A program made the translations under genes and the position numbers. The notes under the pieces are model-generated. The model saw nothing but the letters and a program-made list of their open reading frames with translations, was not told the origin of the DNA and made no database searches. From NCBI RefSeq assembly GCF_046602855.1, contig NZ_JBKINJ010000001.1:248001-312000 (forward strand): a DNA stretch of 64,000 nt, given 5' to 3'. The DNA is from Gracilimonas sp046602855. Lineage in GTDB: Bacteria; Bacteroidota; Rhodothermia; Balneolales; Balneolaceae. Positions 27,217 to 36,809 of this stretch are shown piece after piece (within the stretch, counting starts at the first letter, position 1; each line of letters starts with the position of its first letter).

Positions 27217-27928
27217 CTGGATTTTTAGGATTAAGTGGACGCATGGTGATCTCATTGATCAGGTAATTGTCGTCCGTTTCCAAAAGAAATTTTACAGTAC
27301 TTGAGATATCTGTTGTCTTCATCATGTTAGGGTGATTTTCTACACCGTCTATCTTTTCAAACAAATCAGTATCGATAGAGCCGGGAAATACACAGGTTAC
27401 CTTAATGCCGTCATATCTCAGTTCTTTAAACAGAGCTTCGCTAAACCCTCGAACTCCAAACTTACTGGCATTATATGCTGAGATAGTTGGATTACCCATG
27501 ATGCCGGCAATTGAGGAAATATTGATGATATGGCAAACATTTTCGTTTTCCTTCATTAAAGGGACAACGAGTCGTGTAAGATAGAAAATTCCATTCAGGT
27601 TCACATTGATCATGGAATGCCACTGGTCCATTGTGGTCTCGTCTACATTGGCAGAGTACATAACACCTGCGTTGTTGATAAGTGCGTCCGGTTGGTGATT
27701 GGCATCAAAGGTGCTGGCCACCCATTTTTCCAAGGCATCTGCATCAGTGATATCCATTGGAACAGGCTGGAATTTCTCACCAAGGTCATTTCTAAGTTTT
27801 TTTAGTTTATCTTTACTGCGCGCAAGGCCATATACTGTAGATTCGTTTTCTACAAGCATCTTGCTAAATTCGGCACCAATACCGCTACTGGCTCCTGTGA
27901 CGATGGCAATTTTTGACTTAAGTTCCAT
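27203..27928 (-). CDS. Short-chain dehydrogenase/reductase
   Basis: Classical SDR of 241 residues. The NAD(P)-binding motif is TGASSGIGAEF, NNAG lies in ALINNAGVMY, the catalytic serine is in INISSIAGIMG and the Tyr-Lys pair is in SAYNASKFGVRG. The oxidised substrate is not predictable. It overlaps the start of the DUF4296 lipoprotein gene and is divergent from coaX with 51 bp between. Confidence 0.93.
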   Translation of the reverse strand: MELKSKIAIVTGASSGIGAEFSKMLVENESTVYGLARSKDKLKKLRNDLGEKFQPVPMDITDADALEKWVASTFDANHQPDALINNAGVMYSANVDETTMDQWHSMINVNLNGIFYLTRLVVPLMKENENVCHIINISSIAGIMGNPTISAYNASKFGVRGFSEALFKELRYDGIKVTCVFPGSIDTDLFEKIDGVENHPNMMKTTDISSTVKFLLETDDNYLINEITMRPLNPKNPDAEE

Positions 27929-27979
27929 ATTAATACTGTATTTTATTTTAAATTGTTTGTTTAAAAGTACTACAAAAAG

Positions 27980-28741
27980 ATGAGCAAAATCGATTCGGAT
28001 ACCTCAAAAAAAACACTTTACCTAGACATTGGTAATTCTACGATTAAAGGTGCCTATAAAATGGGGACTCAATGGATGGTTTTATCTGATGAGCGGTTAT
28101 TTTCAGCCTTAGAGTTAGTAAACTGGATACAAAAACACCCAAATTCTTTTGGAAAAATTGTTTTGGCTAGTGTACGGGATGACGTATCTGAGGCAATAGA
28201 AAGGGAATTAGGTCGTCAGGAGATTAAGGAAGTTTCTGTGTCAGATATTCCCCGTGACTTGCTTAATTACGAGACTCCAAAGACTCTCGGGATTGATAGG
28301 TTTTTGTCATGTTATGGAGCTACAAATCAAACTAACAAATCGGTTGTGGTTATTGATGCCGGTACGGCGACTACCATTGATTTCATGGATCAGGATGATG
28401 TCTTTCATGGTGGAGTTATAATTCCGGGATTGTGGGGATTTTCTGAGGTCTTGAGCCAAAAAGCACCCGCTTTACCCTTTGTTGAATTAGAGATCCCCGG
28501 AAAATGGCCCGGCAAGAGTACAATTGATTCATTGAAATGGGGACAGGCCGGATTCTATAAAATGGGGATTATTGGATTTCTAGATAAATATGAAGAGGAA
28601 TTTGGACAATACGATCTCTTCATTACAGGAGGAGATGCTTTGGAAATTGAATCCATGCTTGAGAGAGAAACCAAAGTTCGTCCATTTTTAGTATTTGAGG
28701 GCATTGAAAGACTGGTCAGACAATTGGAATCAAACAAGTAA
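27980..28741 (+). CDS. coaX: Type III pantothenate kinase CoaX
   Basis: First committed step of CoA synthesis, phosphorylating pantothenate. The ASKHA-fold phosphate-1 motif is YLDIGNSTIKGAYK, the TLGIDRFLSCYGA segment and the second nucleotide loop VVIDAGTATTIDFM are clear, and the GGDA motif appears near the C-terminus (ITGGDALEIE). 253 residues is normal. The type III enzyme needs a monovalent cation and is not feedback-inhibited by CoA, as known for the family. It complements panB and coaBC in this window. Confidence 0.94.
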   Translation: MSKIDSDTSKKTLYLDIGNSTIKGAYKMGTQWMVLSDERLFSALELVNWIQKHPNSFGKIVLASVRDDVSEAIERELGRQEIKEVSVSDIPRDLLNYETPKTLGIDRFLSCYGATNQTNKSVVVIDAGTATTIDFMDQDDVFHGGVIIPGLWGFSEVLSQKAPALPFVELEIPGKWPGKSTIDSLKWGQAGFYKMGIIGFLDKYEEEFGQYDLFITGGDALEIESMLERETKVRPFLVFEGIERLVRQLESNK

Positions 28742-28920
28742 AGTATCCGATAGTTGACTTCATTTCTCTTTTGACCCTATTACATCTTCATAGACTTAAG
28801 AATTACATCCAAAAATACCCGGCCATATGAGGTGGTTTTTACTCCGGCTTCATGATTTTTATAAAATAAGGGATGACGTTAATCACCCCTCGTTTGAAAC
28901 AAATATATCTTTAAAGATCT

Positions 28921-31491
28921 TTATTCTCCAAGATCAGCTTCCGGAATGTGCTCACCGTTTTCCTTAACATAATGGTCGAGCCACTGTACCCATCTCGTCC
29001 AAAGATCAAGAAGTGTCTCTTCGGCAGCCGGTCCGTGGGCTTCATGTGGATACATATACATCGCAGCCGTTTTGCCAATGCCGTTAAGCGCATGAAACAT
29101 GCGGTGAGAGTGTACCGGCCATGTTCCAACATTTTGATCTGCAGCACCGTGATACATTAACAGCGCTCCATCAAGTCTGTCCGCCCAGAAGATCGGCGTC
29201 ATCTGTACATATCGTTCAAGGCCTCTCCAAAGGTCTCTGGGTTCACGCTGAAAGCCTAAAGGAGTAAGTGTTCTATTGTAATTCCCATCTCCGGCAATAC
29301 CTGCCTTAAAAAAAGAGGTATGGATCATAGCATTTGCCGTTCCAAATGCTCCGTAACTATGACCACCAATAGCCATTCTGTGCCTATCTATATAACCACG
29401 TTTTGCAGTGCTGTCAATTACTACAGTACTGTTCTGAACAATGCTCCAGACAAATCCATCGTTTGGATCACCGATCTCAGCTGAAATTGGCCAGTCAGCA
29501 TTGATCACGGCATAGCCACGTTTGACCAAAATATCAATGGAACGGTGATAAACGCCGGGGAAGTCGTTCTTATTATATCGTCGTTGACGCTCATCGTAAT
29601 CTTCCTGATCCTTGAATTCACTTGGGTAGTGCCAAATGATGCCCGGTAGGGGAGTCCCATTCCAATCCTTGGGCAGGGTAACATCAACCCAGAATTCAAA
29701 GCCATCAGCACGTTTTACCTTAAAACGCTCGCGTTTTGCCTGTGTAACTGCTTCATTATAGTCCACGTTTGAGGTTAGTTTGGTTTCGTTTCCCGTTTCA
29801 AGGTTGATAAACCAGGACTCGGGATACATCTGAGGTGATTCTCGTGAAATTACTATTTCAGAAACTTCATTGTTCAAGACCGCAGTTACATTTTCGTAGT
29901 GGTCTTCAGAACTTTGGAATATGCGTTCTTTTTCCCCCGTTCGTATTTCAAATTTATCTATAAACGGGCGGGGAGCGTTTTCAGCATAATTTTCAAAGTA
30001 TTGAGTGCCATCCAGGAACACGTAATCACTTTCAGCTGTAATGCGAACTACATTTTCACCAAGCGAACCTGTTTTATACATGATGTTTCCCGGGTCTTCA
30101 TAAAAATCATCTGATTTGTGGTCAATTATAGAGAATGTTTCTTCTGAGTTGTCAAGATAAACAGCGTATATATGTTCTTTTGTTTCTGATGATTCCTCAA
30201 TAAAGATCAGGTTACTGTCTTGAGTGTATGAAACGGATTCCATTTCTTTATCAGTTTCATAGATAGTGGTCATATCATTCTCTTCAAATGGCGGTAACCA
30301 CTGAATCACACGGTCCATTTTCTTATCTTTGTCGTCGTTCTCATTTTCAGACTCAGGATCCTGATCAGGATCATCGGTATCTTGAGAGTTATTCTCCTCA
30401 CGTGTAGGGTCCATTCCTTCCCCTTCTTTAGCGAGGATACTAAGTCCTTTACCGTCAGGACGCCACTTTATATCCCTGCGACCGTAGTTTTCTACCTCTT
30501 CGTAATCACTTACCCCTTCGCGAATTTCACTGTTCCTGAGCTCGATAAGCTTATTTCCATCCGCATCCCAGATTTCTTCGGTCCAACCGAAGCTGTAAAC
30601 AGGAACAATATATGAAAATGGTTCAGCCATGATCTGCACTATTATGTGCTCTCCTGCAGGATCAGGTTCAATATTGCGGATCATTGAGGGCTCACCTATT
30701 TCCTGAACCCGACGGTTATCTGCTTCGATACGCACTAACTGCCCGGTGGTATGATACTTCAATAATTCAGCTTCAAACTTTCCATTTAAAAGATCCGGGT
30801 AGGTGCGGAGCCGGTTTTCCTTTTCAGTGGTCTTTTTAACCTGAAGGCTGGTGGGGGTTTCGGGTTCAACAGGTTTGTTACCTCTGTCATCCGGTACCAA
30901 AACGGTAAAAATATATTGTCCGTTACCTGACCATTCAAAAGATGTATTCAGAGTTGCCAATACAGGATTTCTGGTTAGTTTTCTGGATTCCCCATTTTTG
31001 GTATCAGCGATGTAGATGTGGGTTTCATTATCGAAATGGGCAAAATAAGCGAGTTTTTTACCATTCGGTGACCACTTAGCACTTGTGATGATCGCACCTT
31101 GCGGAGTTTGTATGGAGCTGCGATCCCCGTTTCGGGAAGTTATCAGCTCCAAACCACTGTTTGTGCTGGTTGTAAAATTACGATTTCGATCAGCCCTCGG
31201 GTTAAACTGTAATCCACCTAGATTGTAATATGGTTTTGCAAAAGCTGAAAGTGGTGACAAAGTTCTTGTTTGGGTCGTATTCAGAAAGTACTCATGCGAC
31301 GGTGAAAGGTCATTCAATATCACATTCTTATATCTTGGAGCCAATACTTCTTCAGCTATTTCAGCCGGAGGTGTGAGATACTGCTCTCTGAGATCGGTTG
31401 GGTTTTGTGCGTGCGTTTCAATCTGGAAGTTGAAAGAAAAAAACAACAAGAACATTGTGGGAAGGCAAACAACGGAGGATAATTTCTTCAT
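28921..31491 (-). CDS. Secreted S9-family prolyl-oligopeptidase-like peptidase
   Basis: A signal peptide (about 1-28) precedes a beta-propeller region with TolB/WD-like strands (for example SAKWSPNGKKLAYFAHFD) and an alpha/beta-hydrolase C-terminal domain. The catalytic triad is visible: S712 in GGHSYG, D785 in HGAADQNV and H819 in PHEAHGP. At 856 residues it is in the range of Bacteroidota-type S9 peptidases. An unusual acidic Asn/Asp/Glu/Lys-rich insert occurs in the propeller around residue 370-395. It is probably periplasmic or outer-membrane associated. udk lies 155 bp upstream on the same strand. Confidence 0.92.
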   Translation of the reverse strand: MKKLSSVVCLPTMFLLFFSFNFQIETHAQNPTDLREQYLTPPAEIAEEVLAPRYKNVILNDLSPSHEYFLNTTQTRTLSPLSAFAKPYYNLGGLQFNPRADRNRNFTTSTNSGLELITSRNGDRSSIQTPQGAIITSAKWSPNGKKLAYFAHFDNETHIYIADTKNGESRKLTRNPVLATLNTSFEWSGNGQYIFTVLVPDDRGNKPVEPETPTSLQVKKTTEKENRLRTYPDLLNGKFEAELLKYHTTGQLVRIEADNRRVQEIGEPSMIRNIEPDPAGEHIIVQIMAEPFSYIVPVYSFGWTEEIWDADGNKLIELRNSEIREGVSDYEEVENYGRRDIKWRPDGKGLSILAKEGEGMDPTREENNSQDTDDPDQDPESENENDDKDKKMDRVIQWLPPFEENDMTTIYETDKEMESVSYTQDSNLIFIEESSETKEHIYAVYLDNSEETFSIIDHKSDDFYEDPGNIMYKTGSLGENVVRITAESDYVFLDGTQYFENYAENAPRPFIDKFEIRTGEKERIFQSSEDHYENVTAVLNNEVSEIVISRESPQMYPESWFINLETGNETKLTSNVDYNEAVTQAKRERFKVKRADGFEFWVDVTLPKDWNGTPLPGIIWHYPSEFKDQEDYDERQRRYNKNDFPGVYHRSIDILVKRGYAVINADWPISAEIGDPNDGFVWSIVQNSTVVIDSTAKRGYIDRHRMAIGGHSYGAFGTANAMIHTSFFKAGIAGDGNYNRTLTPLGFQREPRDLWRGLERYVQMTPIFWADRLDGALLMYHGAADQNVGTWPVHSHRMFHALNGIGKTAAMYMYPHEAHGPAAEETLLDLWTRWVQWLDHYVKENGEHIPEADLGE

Positions 31492-31646
31492 TTTGTTGAC
31501 TTATGAACGTTAAAAGAAAAAGAATTTACAATGCTGTAAATAAGGCACAAAAAGAACTAAAAGCATAAAATTTTACAGTTCTTAAAAAAGATACCTGTAA
31601 AATAAGTTAAAGAACTAAGGTGTTACAGTCATCTTTGATCACACCA

Positions 31647-32264
31647 TTATCCCATTTTACCACGAATTAAGGCCGTTACCATTTCAAGAGCTACTTTGTT
31701 TTTACCACCACGGGGAATGATGATATCGGCATAGCGCTTGCTTGGCTCAACAAATTCAAGATGCATGGGGCGAACAAATTTTTCGTATTGACTTAATACA
31801 CTTTCCAGACTTCGGCCTCTTTCTTCAATATCACGCTGTAAGCGCCTCAAAAGCCTTACGTCGTCATCTGTATCCACAAATATCTTTACGTCCATAAGCT
31901 CCAGAAGTTTGGGCTCAGAAAAAATTAGGATACCATCTATCAGGATGACATCAGAAGGTGTTGCTGTGATGGTTTCTTCCTTGCGGGTATGCAGTTCAAA
32001 ATCGTAGACAGGTACTTCAACCGGATATCCCTCCATGAGAGCTTTTATATGCCGGATCATCAGTTCAGTCTCAAGAGATGCAGGATGGTCAAAATTCTGT
32101 TTGACACGTTTCTCAAAGGGTAGGTGATTTAATTCACGATAATAAGAGTCGTGTTCAATTCGCAGGATATCATCGGAAGAAAATTCGTCACAAAGATAAT
32201 TAACGACAGTGGTTTTTCCTGACCCGCTTCCGCCGGCAACTCCGATCACTAAAGGGTTAGACAT
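31647..32264 (-). CDS. udk: Uridine kinase
   Basis: Phosphorylates uridine and cytidine in pyrimidine salvage. The P-loop is GGSGSGKTT at the N-terminus. The family segments HDSYYREL, NFDHPASLET and VPVYDFELHTR are present, and the C-terminus has the YADIIIPRGG motif. 205 residues is standard. It follows the amidase gene by 11 bp, so the two are likely co-transcribed, though they are functionally unrelated. Confidence 0.95.
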   Translation of the reverse strand: MSNPLVIGVAGGSGSGKTTVVNYLCDEFSSDDILRIEHDSYYRELNHLPFEKRVKQNFDHPASLETELMIRHIKALMEGYPVEVPVYDFELHTRKEETITATPSDVILIDGILIFSEPKLLELMDVKIFVDTDDDVRLLRRLQRDIEERGRSLESVLSQYEKFVRPMHLEFVEPSKRYADIIIPRGGKNKVALEMVTALIRGKMG

Positions 32265-32275
32265 GTACTATACTA

Positions 32276-33517
32276 TCAGTTTGAAGAGGCGTTATAAGCC
32301 TGCTTGCTTTCATATTCAACTTTATAATCTCTGATGGCTCTGAACATTGCGGAAGCCATAATGGATTGACCGTAATCGCTGGTCAGGAAACGCTGTTCAG
32401 CAGGGTTGGTGATGAAACCAAGTTCTACTAAAACAGCGGGCATGGAAGCTTCAAATAACACCTGGAAGCCCGCTTGCTTCACACCTCTTGATTTTCGCTG
32501 CGCACGGTTCTTGAACTGATCTTCAATCATGTAAGCTATCTTTTCACTTGTGGCTATAAAACCACTATGAGCCAGCTCGTAGATCAAAAGGTCTTCTTCA
32601 GATAGGTCCATATTGATCTCTTCTTTAAAAACGCTGTTCTCTCGTTTCATAACCTCGAAGGCCGCGTCACTTTTATGAAGTCCCAGAAAATATACTTCGG
32701 AACCGCTGACATGGCGATTATGGAATGAATTACAGTGGATAGATACATAGAGGTCAGCTTCAGAAAGGTTTGCAAAGTGCCCCAATTCTGCAAGCCCAAG
32801 GTAGCTGTCATCTTCGCGGGTATATACGACCTCAACATCGGGCATGTGCTCTTTAATGTATTCACCCAGTTTTTTGCCTACTGCCAACGTGATGTCTTTT
32901 TCTTTAACTCCTTTGTATCCAATAGACCCGGGGTCTCTGCCTCCATGTCCGGGGTCAATAACGATCTTATCAAACCTGAGCTTATCCTTTACATTGTTGT
33001 AAGATGACCCATTTGAGGCTATCACATTAGTGGAAACATCTAGAGGGTCTTCACTAATGATCTCTTCATACCAATTCCTGGCAATAAACTGTTGGGAATA
33101 ACGATCAATTTCTTGTTCGGTTGAGCGTGTCAATGCAACAAGTATGTCACTACCTGTCTTATCATTATAAGCGTTGGCCTTGTAATATGCGTTTTCATCC
33201 AGATAGATATCTACACCATAACCATAGCCAAGATCATATAAGCGAACTTCTTTAAGTTTTTCACTCCTTTCAGGAAGCCTCAATCCCGTTGTATCCAGAT
33301 CTTGATCATATAAAACCATCTGTATCAGGTCATTTGCGGGTTGAATGATCTCAAATGAATCAACAGGGGCTGTTAAGTGATATCTTACAACATATCCCAG
33401 ATCATCACTTCTTCCGGTATTAGATACCCTTTCAAGAATATTTTGAGCAAGGAGGTCGCTGCTTATCAACGAGATGAACAACAAAGCAAGCGCGTGAATA
33501 GTATATTTTAAGCGCAT
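32276..33517 (-). CDS. Secreted N-acetylmuramoyl-L-alanine amidase (AMIN + Amidase_3)
   Basis: Cleaves the peptide stem from peptidoglycan, typically at division. A signal peptide (about 1-24, LALLFISLISSDLLAQ) is followed by an AMIN-like targeting domain (about 35-130) and an Amidase_3 catalytic domain (about 185-400). Zinc ligands and catalytic acid are seen in IDPGHGGRDPG, VSIHCNSF and LVELGFITNP. At 413 residues it matches AmiC-type enzymes. It is divergent from the large ATPase gene at 33687. Confidence 0.92.
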   Translation of the reverse strand: MRLKYTIHALALLFISLISSDLLAQNILERVSNTGRSDDLGYVVRYHLTAPVDSFEIIQPANDLIQMVLYDQDLDTTGLRLPERSEKLKEVRLYDLGYGYGVDIYLDENAYYKANAYNDKTGSDILVALTRSTEQEIDRYSQQFIARNWYEEIISEDPLDVSTNVIASNGSSYNNVKDKLRFDKIVIDPGHGGRDPGSIGYKGVKEKDITLAVGKKLGEYIKEHMPDVEVVYTREDDSYLGLAELGHFANLSEADLYVSIHCNSFHNRHVSGSEVYFLGLHKSDAAFEVMKRENSVFKEEINMDLSEEDLLIYELAHSGFIATSEKIAYMIEDQFKNRAQRKSRGVKQAGFQVLFEASMPAVLVELGFITNPAEQRFLTSDYGQSIMASAMFRAIRDYKVEYESKQAYNASSN

Positions 33518-33686
33518 TTTTGATGCCGGGGTTATTTGGTTGAAATGTTAATAGTGTAAATAGATGATACCCATAATGTAAGATATTCTTTAAACCATTG
33601 AAAGAGTTCAGAAAAAAGTATAAAGTATACCTCAGTCATTACAATATAGCACCATATCATAGTTTGATAATATCAGCTATATTTGA

Positions 33687-36600
33687 ATGCACATATTACC
33701 ATTAATTAATACTCAGCAGGTCACCAAACAGATGGATCCTGATATCTCAAGAGATGCCTTACTTGAACAACTTAAAGGGGATTGGCTAAAGAATATTGAG
33801 AATGATCTTAGCTCACAGCTTGAAAAGGATGCTCAAGAACTTAATAAAGCATTTACAGTCACTTTAGAAAGGCTGAAGAAAGGTGAGTCAGAAAAAGCTT
33901 TTAATGATCTTCTTAAAAAGATAAAGCCATCGGAAGAGAAGGCCGAAAAAAACAAAGATAAGGAAGAGCAGAAAGAGACTGAAGAAGAGTCTGAGATTGA
34001 GTGGCTAAATGCTGTTAATAAGATCGTTGATAATATTCCGGAAGAAGTAGAGCTTATTCAGGAAGAGGAAAGGTTCATTGGCAAGCAAGAAGATCCTTTT
34101 CTTATCCGGTCCAACAAATTTCTTAAAAGAGCATGGCGGGGTTATGTTACAGGCCTTTCAAAGCTATTTAAAACCGGGAATAAAGATGGTTTCCAGGTAT
34201 GGAAACAAAAAGTACCTGTTAAATCTATAGTTAAGTTTCATTTTCTGGATCTGGGGGAATGGGAAAAAAGCTGGGTTAATGAACTCAGAAGAGTAGAGTG
34301 TAATGCTCTTTTGGAAGTGGAAGCCAGGATCTTACATTCAAATGATCTCTTTCGACTGATAAAAGAAGAGAATGAGGAGGAAAAAGAGAAAGAAGAGAAA
34401 GAAGGTGAAGAGGACAGTACGCAGTCACAAAAGATTGAAGAACATCAGATACCAGTTCCAAATGAAGAAGACTTAGAGATCTTTTTTGAAAAGGCGATTG
34501 AAAAAGTTGAGAAAATTCAAAATGATCATAAAAAGTTACTCAAAGAGATTTTAAGTGAAAATCATGATGTGATCACTGACGCATTTTCGTTAGTCGGAAC
34601 GGTTGAAATGAGTGCCGATGAATTTTCAGAAACTCAGACCAATAAAAAAGAAAATCAGCTAAAACAAAATTTTGAAAGCCGGTCGGATAACTGGAGGAAG
34701 CTTAAGATCGCTCTTGCCAATAAGCTTACTCTTTCGCATGAATTTGTAAAGCTTTACGAAGAGGTTAAAAATAGGATAGATGGGTTTTCAGACACTATAG
34801 CTGAGTTTTTTGATCAGGGTATTTCCGATCCTTTAAATGAATTGTCCGAAATGCTGAATGGTACCGTTGAGTTACTTGAAGAGCGAGAGGATAAGCCAGG
34901 TAAAGAAAAGGATGGTGCAAAGGGCTGGAAGGAAAAAGGGCAGGATATTCGGAATTTTATTGAAAGTAAACTTATTAAACCGATCGGTGAATCTACAGAG
35001 GAGGCAGAATTAAGTACAAAACTAGATCGATTTACATCAGCTATTCAGGAATGGACCAGCGGATTGCCTGAAAATGCTGTTTTAGTAGAAAAACTTGATC
35101 TTGCTGAATTTCCACCTAAGTTTGAATTTGAAGAAGTAGAGTGGAGGTCACTTGTAAAACGGGTATTGAATAATCAGATCACGAATCAGTTTGTGCCAAA
35201 GGAAATTAAACCTGAGGAATTCCTGTCAAAGGTATCGAGTGAGATCAATGAGATACACCAGATCATTGTCACCAATCTGGAGATCTCCGAAGAGGTAAAA
35301 AAATCAGATGAGGAAGATCCTGTAGAAGTTGCTAAAGAAGGTTTGATCAGAGCCGGTAATAAGCTGGATGAATTAACTGATAGCGTTTCTGAACGTAAAA
35401 AAGAATTGACCGATAAACTCAATGATCAGCGCAATAAAGCCTTTACAAAATTGGCTAAACTGCTTGATAAACAAGATGTTAGTGATGTTCGTCTGGCAGG
35501 GGCAGAGTATAAGGCCAGAGAGACTGCAGTTGACTGGAAGTCGAAGATACAGGCAATATGGGCACGGTTTGTTGACAGATTGGAACTCTTATATAGGTTT
35601 TGTCACAAGAAAATCAGCAACTATGTGTTGACCATCAGAGACTTTTTAGGTTTTTCTAGGGCTGAGGATCTTGAAAGTACGAAGGTGGATCTGGCGACCT
35701 TTTTATCAGAGACTGACGAGAAGATGTCTAAGCTTCCATTTATTTATCGTCGCCTTTTCGATTTTCAAAAAGAAGTGGATGCACGGTTTTTTATCAGGCG
35801 CCCAACTCAGTTCGAGAATTTCAAAAAAGGCTATGAGTTATGGCAAAATAATTTTCCATCCTCATTTGTTGTAGTTGGTGAAAAAGGAAGCGGAAAGAGT
35901 TTGTTCATCAAAATGGTTAAGGATGAGATCATAAAAAAGAATGATATCATAGAAGTTACGTTTGAAGGCACAGTGGCTGATAAACACAAGATCATCGAAC
36001 AAATTGCAACCGCTTTAAAGATCAGCGATGTTAAAGAAACGGAAGATCTGATCGAGGCTATTAAACGTAAGAAAAAAAGGGTCGTGGTTATTCTTGAGAA
36101 TATTCAGGATTGTTACGTTAGAAGTATTTCCGGATTTGAGGGCATTGAGGAGCTTCTATATCTAGTCTCTGAGACCAATAAAGAAGTTCTGTGGATGGTG
36201 AGTTGTACCCGCTATGCGTGGTTGTTCCTGGATAAAGTGCTTAACATATCCAACTACTTTACGCATACGGCAGAATCTGATAATCTCAGTGCAGATCAGA
36301 TCCGGGATCTTATACTTCGAAGGCATAATGCCAGTGGTTATGATCTGAAATTTCTTCCGGATGAATCATCCAAAAAGAGCAGAGCATTTAAAAAGAATCT
36401 GGATGATGCAGATAAGACCCAAGAGTATTTACGTAACACCTACTTCGAAAAGTTGTCTAAGTTGTCTGAAGGGAATCCCTCTACCGCCATGATCTATTGG
36501 ATCCGTTCTATAAAAGACTACGATGACACACACTTTTATATCAATCCATTTAATTTCAGTTCGATAGACCGTATTGAAAATTTGAATAGCTCAGACCTTT

Positions 36601-36809
36601 TTGCCTTAACTGCATTTGTTTTGCATGATTCTTTATATCCTGAAGATCTCAGTAAGGTTATGCATCAACCCCTGAGTGAAAGCAGGCTCACTGTTTCGAG
36701 ACTTGCGACCAGTTCAATTTTAGTTGAAGGCAAAGAGGGGTATCTGCTTAATCACCTGATATACAGGCAGGTTGTAAGGGTGCTCAAAGAAGCTAACTTT
36801 ATACATTGA
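33687..36809 (+). CDS. Large coiled-coil AAA/STAND-like ATPase with C-terminal winged helix
   Basis: I do not recognise a named family. The N-terminal ~700 residues are highly charged and mostly helical, with Lys/Glu-rich coiled-coil stretches, and no membrane segment or signal peptide is visible, so it is probably cytoplasmic. A P-loop domain follows: Walker A GEKGSGKS (731-738), Walker B VVVILENIQD (799-808) and a sensor-like MVSCTRYAW segment. The last ~80 residues (from DLFALTAFVLHDSL to the end) read like the winged-helix module of Cdc6/STAND ATPases. The frame opens at 33687, but the ATG at 33732 (MDPDISRD) is an equally good start. Its TGA overlaps the ATG of the MscS gene by one base, which strongly suggests coupled expression. 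Confidence 0.72.
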   Translation: MHILPLINTQQVTKQMDPDISRDALLEQLKGDWLKNIENDLSSQLEKDAQELNKAFTVTLERLKKGESEKAFNDLLKKIKPSEEKAEKNKDKEEQKETEEESEIEWLNAVNKIVDNIPEEVELIQEEERFIGKQEDPFLIRSNKFLKRAWRGYVTGLSKLFKTGNKDGFQVWKQKVPVKSIVKFHFLDLGEWEKSWVNELRRVECNALLEVEARILHSNDLFRLIKEENEEEKEKEEKEGEEDSTQSQKIEEHQIPVPNEEDLEIFFEKAIEKVEKIQNDHKKLLKEILSENHDVITDAFSLVGTVEMSADEFSETQTNKKENQLKQNFESRSDNWRKLKIALANKLTLSHEFVKLYEEVKNRIDGFSDTIAEFFDQGISDPLNELSEMLNGTVELLEEREDKPGKEKDGAKGWKEKGQDIRNFIESKLIKPIGESTEEAELSTKLDRFTSAIQEWTSGLPENAVLVEKLDLAEFPPKFEFEEVEWRSLVKRVLNNQITNQFVPKEIKPEEFLSKVSSEINEIHQIIVTNLEISEEVKKSDEEDPVEVAKEGLIRAGNKLDELTDSVSERKKELTDKLNDQRNKAFTKLAKLLDKQDVSDVRLAGAEYKARETAVDWKSKIQAIWARFVDRLELLYRFCHKKISNYVLTIRDFLGFSRAEDLESTKVDLATFLSETDEKMSKLPFIYRRLFDFQKEVDARFFIRRPTQFENFKKGYELWQNNFPSSFVVVGEKGSGKSLFIKMVKDEIIKKNDIIEVTFEGTVADKHKIIEQIATALKISDVKETEDLIEAIKRKKKRVVVILENIQDCYVRSISGFEGIEELLYLVSETNKEVLWMVSCTRYAWLFLDKVLNISNYFTHTAESDNLSADQIRDLILRRHNASGYDLKFLPDESSKKSRAFKKNLDDADKTQEYLRNTYFEKLSKLSEGNPSTAMIYWIRSIKDYDDTHFYINPFNFSSIDRIENLNSSDLFALTAFVLHDSLYPEDLSKVMHQPLSESRLTVSRLATSSILVEGKEGYLLNHLIYRQVVRVLKEANFIH

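Noticed and set aside
28742..28920. Possible terminator hairpins between coaX and the S9 peptidase gene
   Set aside because: Only weak, short stems without a T-run were seen in this 179-bp convergent gap.
33676..33683. TATATTTG box immediately before the ATPase gene
   Set aside because: It matches the -7 pattern but has no -33 partner at the right distance, and its use would need the internal start at 33732. Left as a note in the gene entry.
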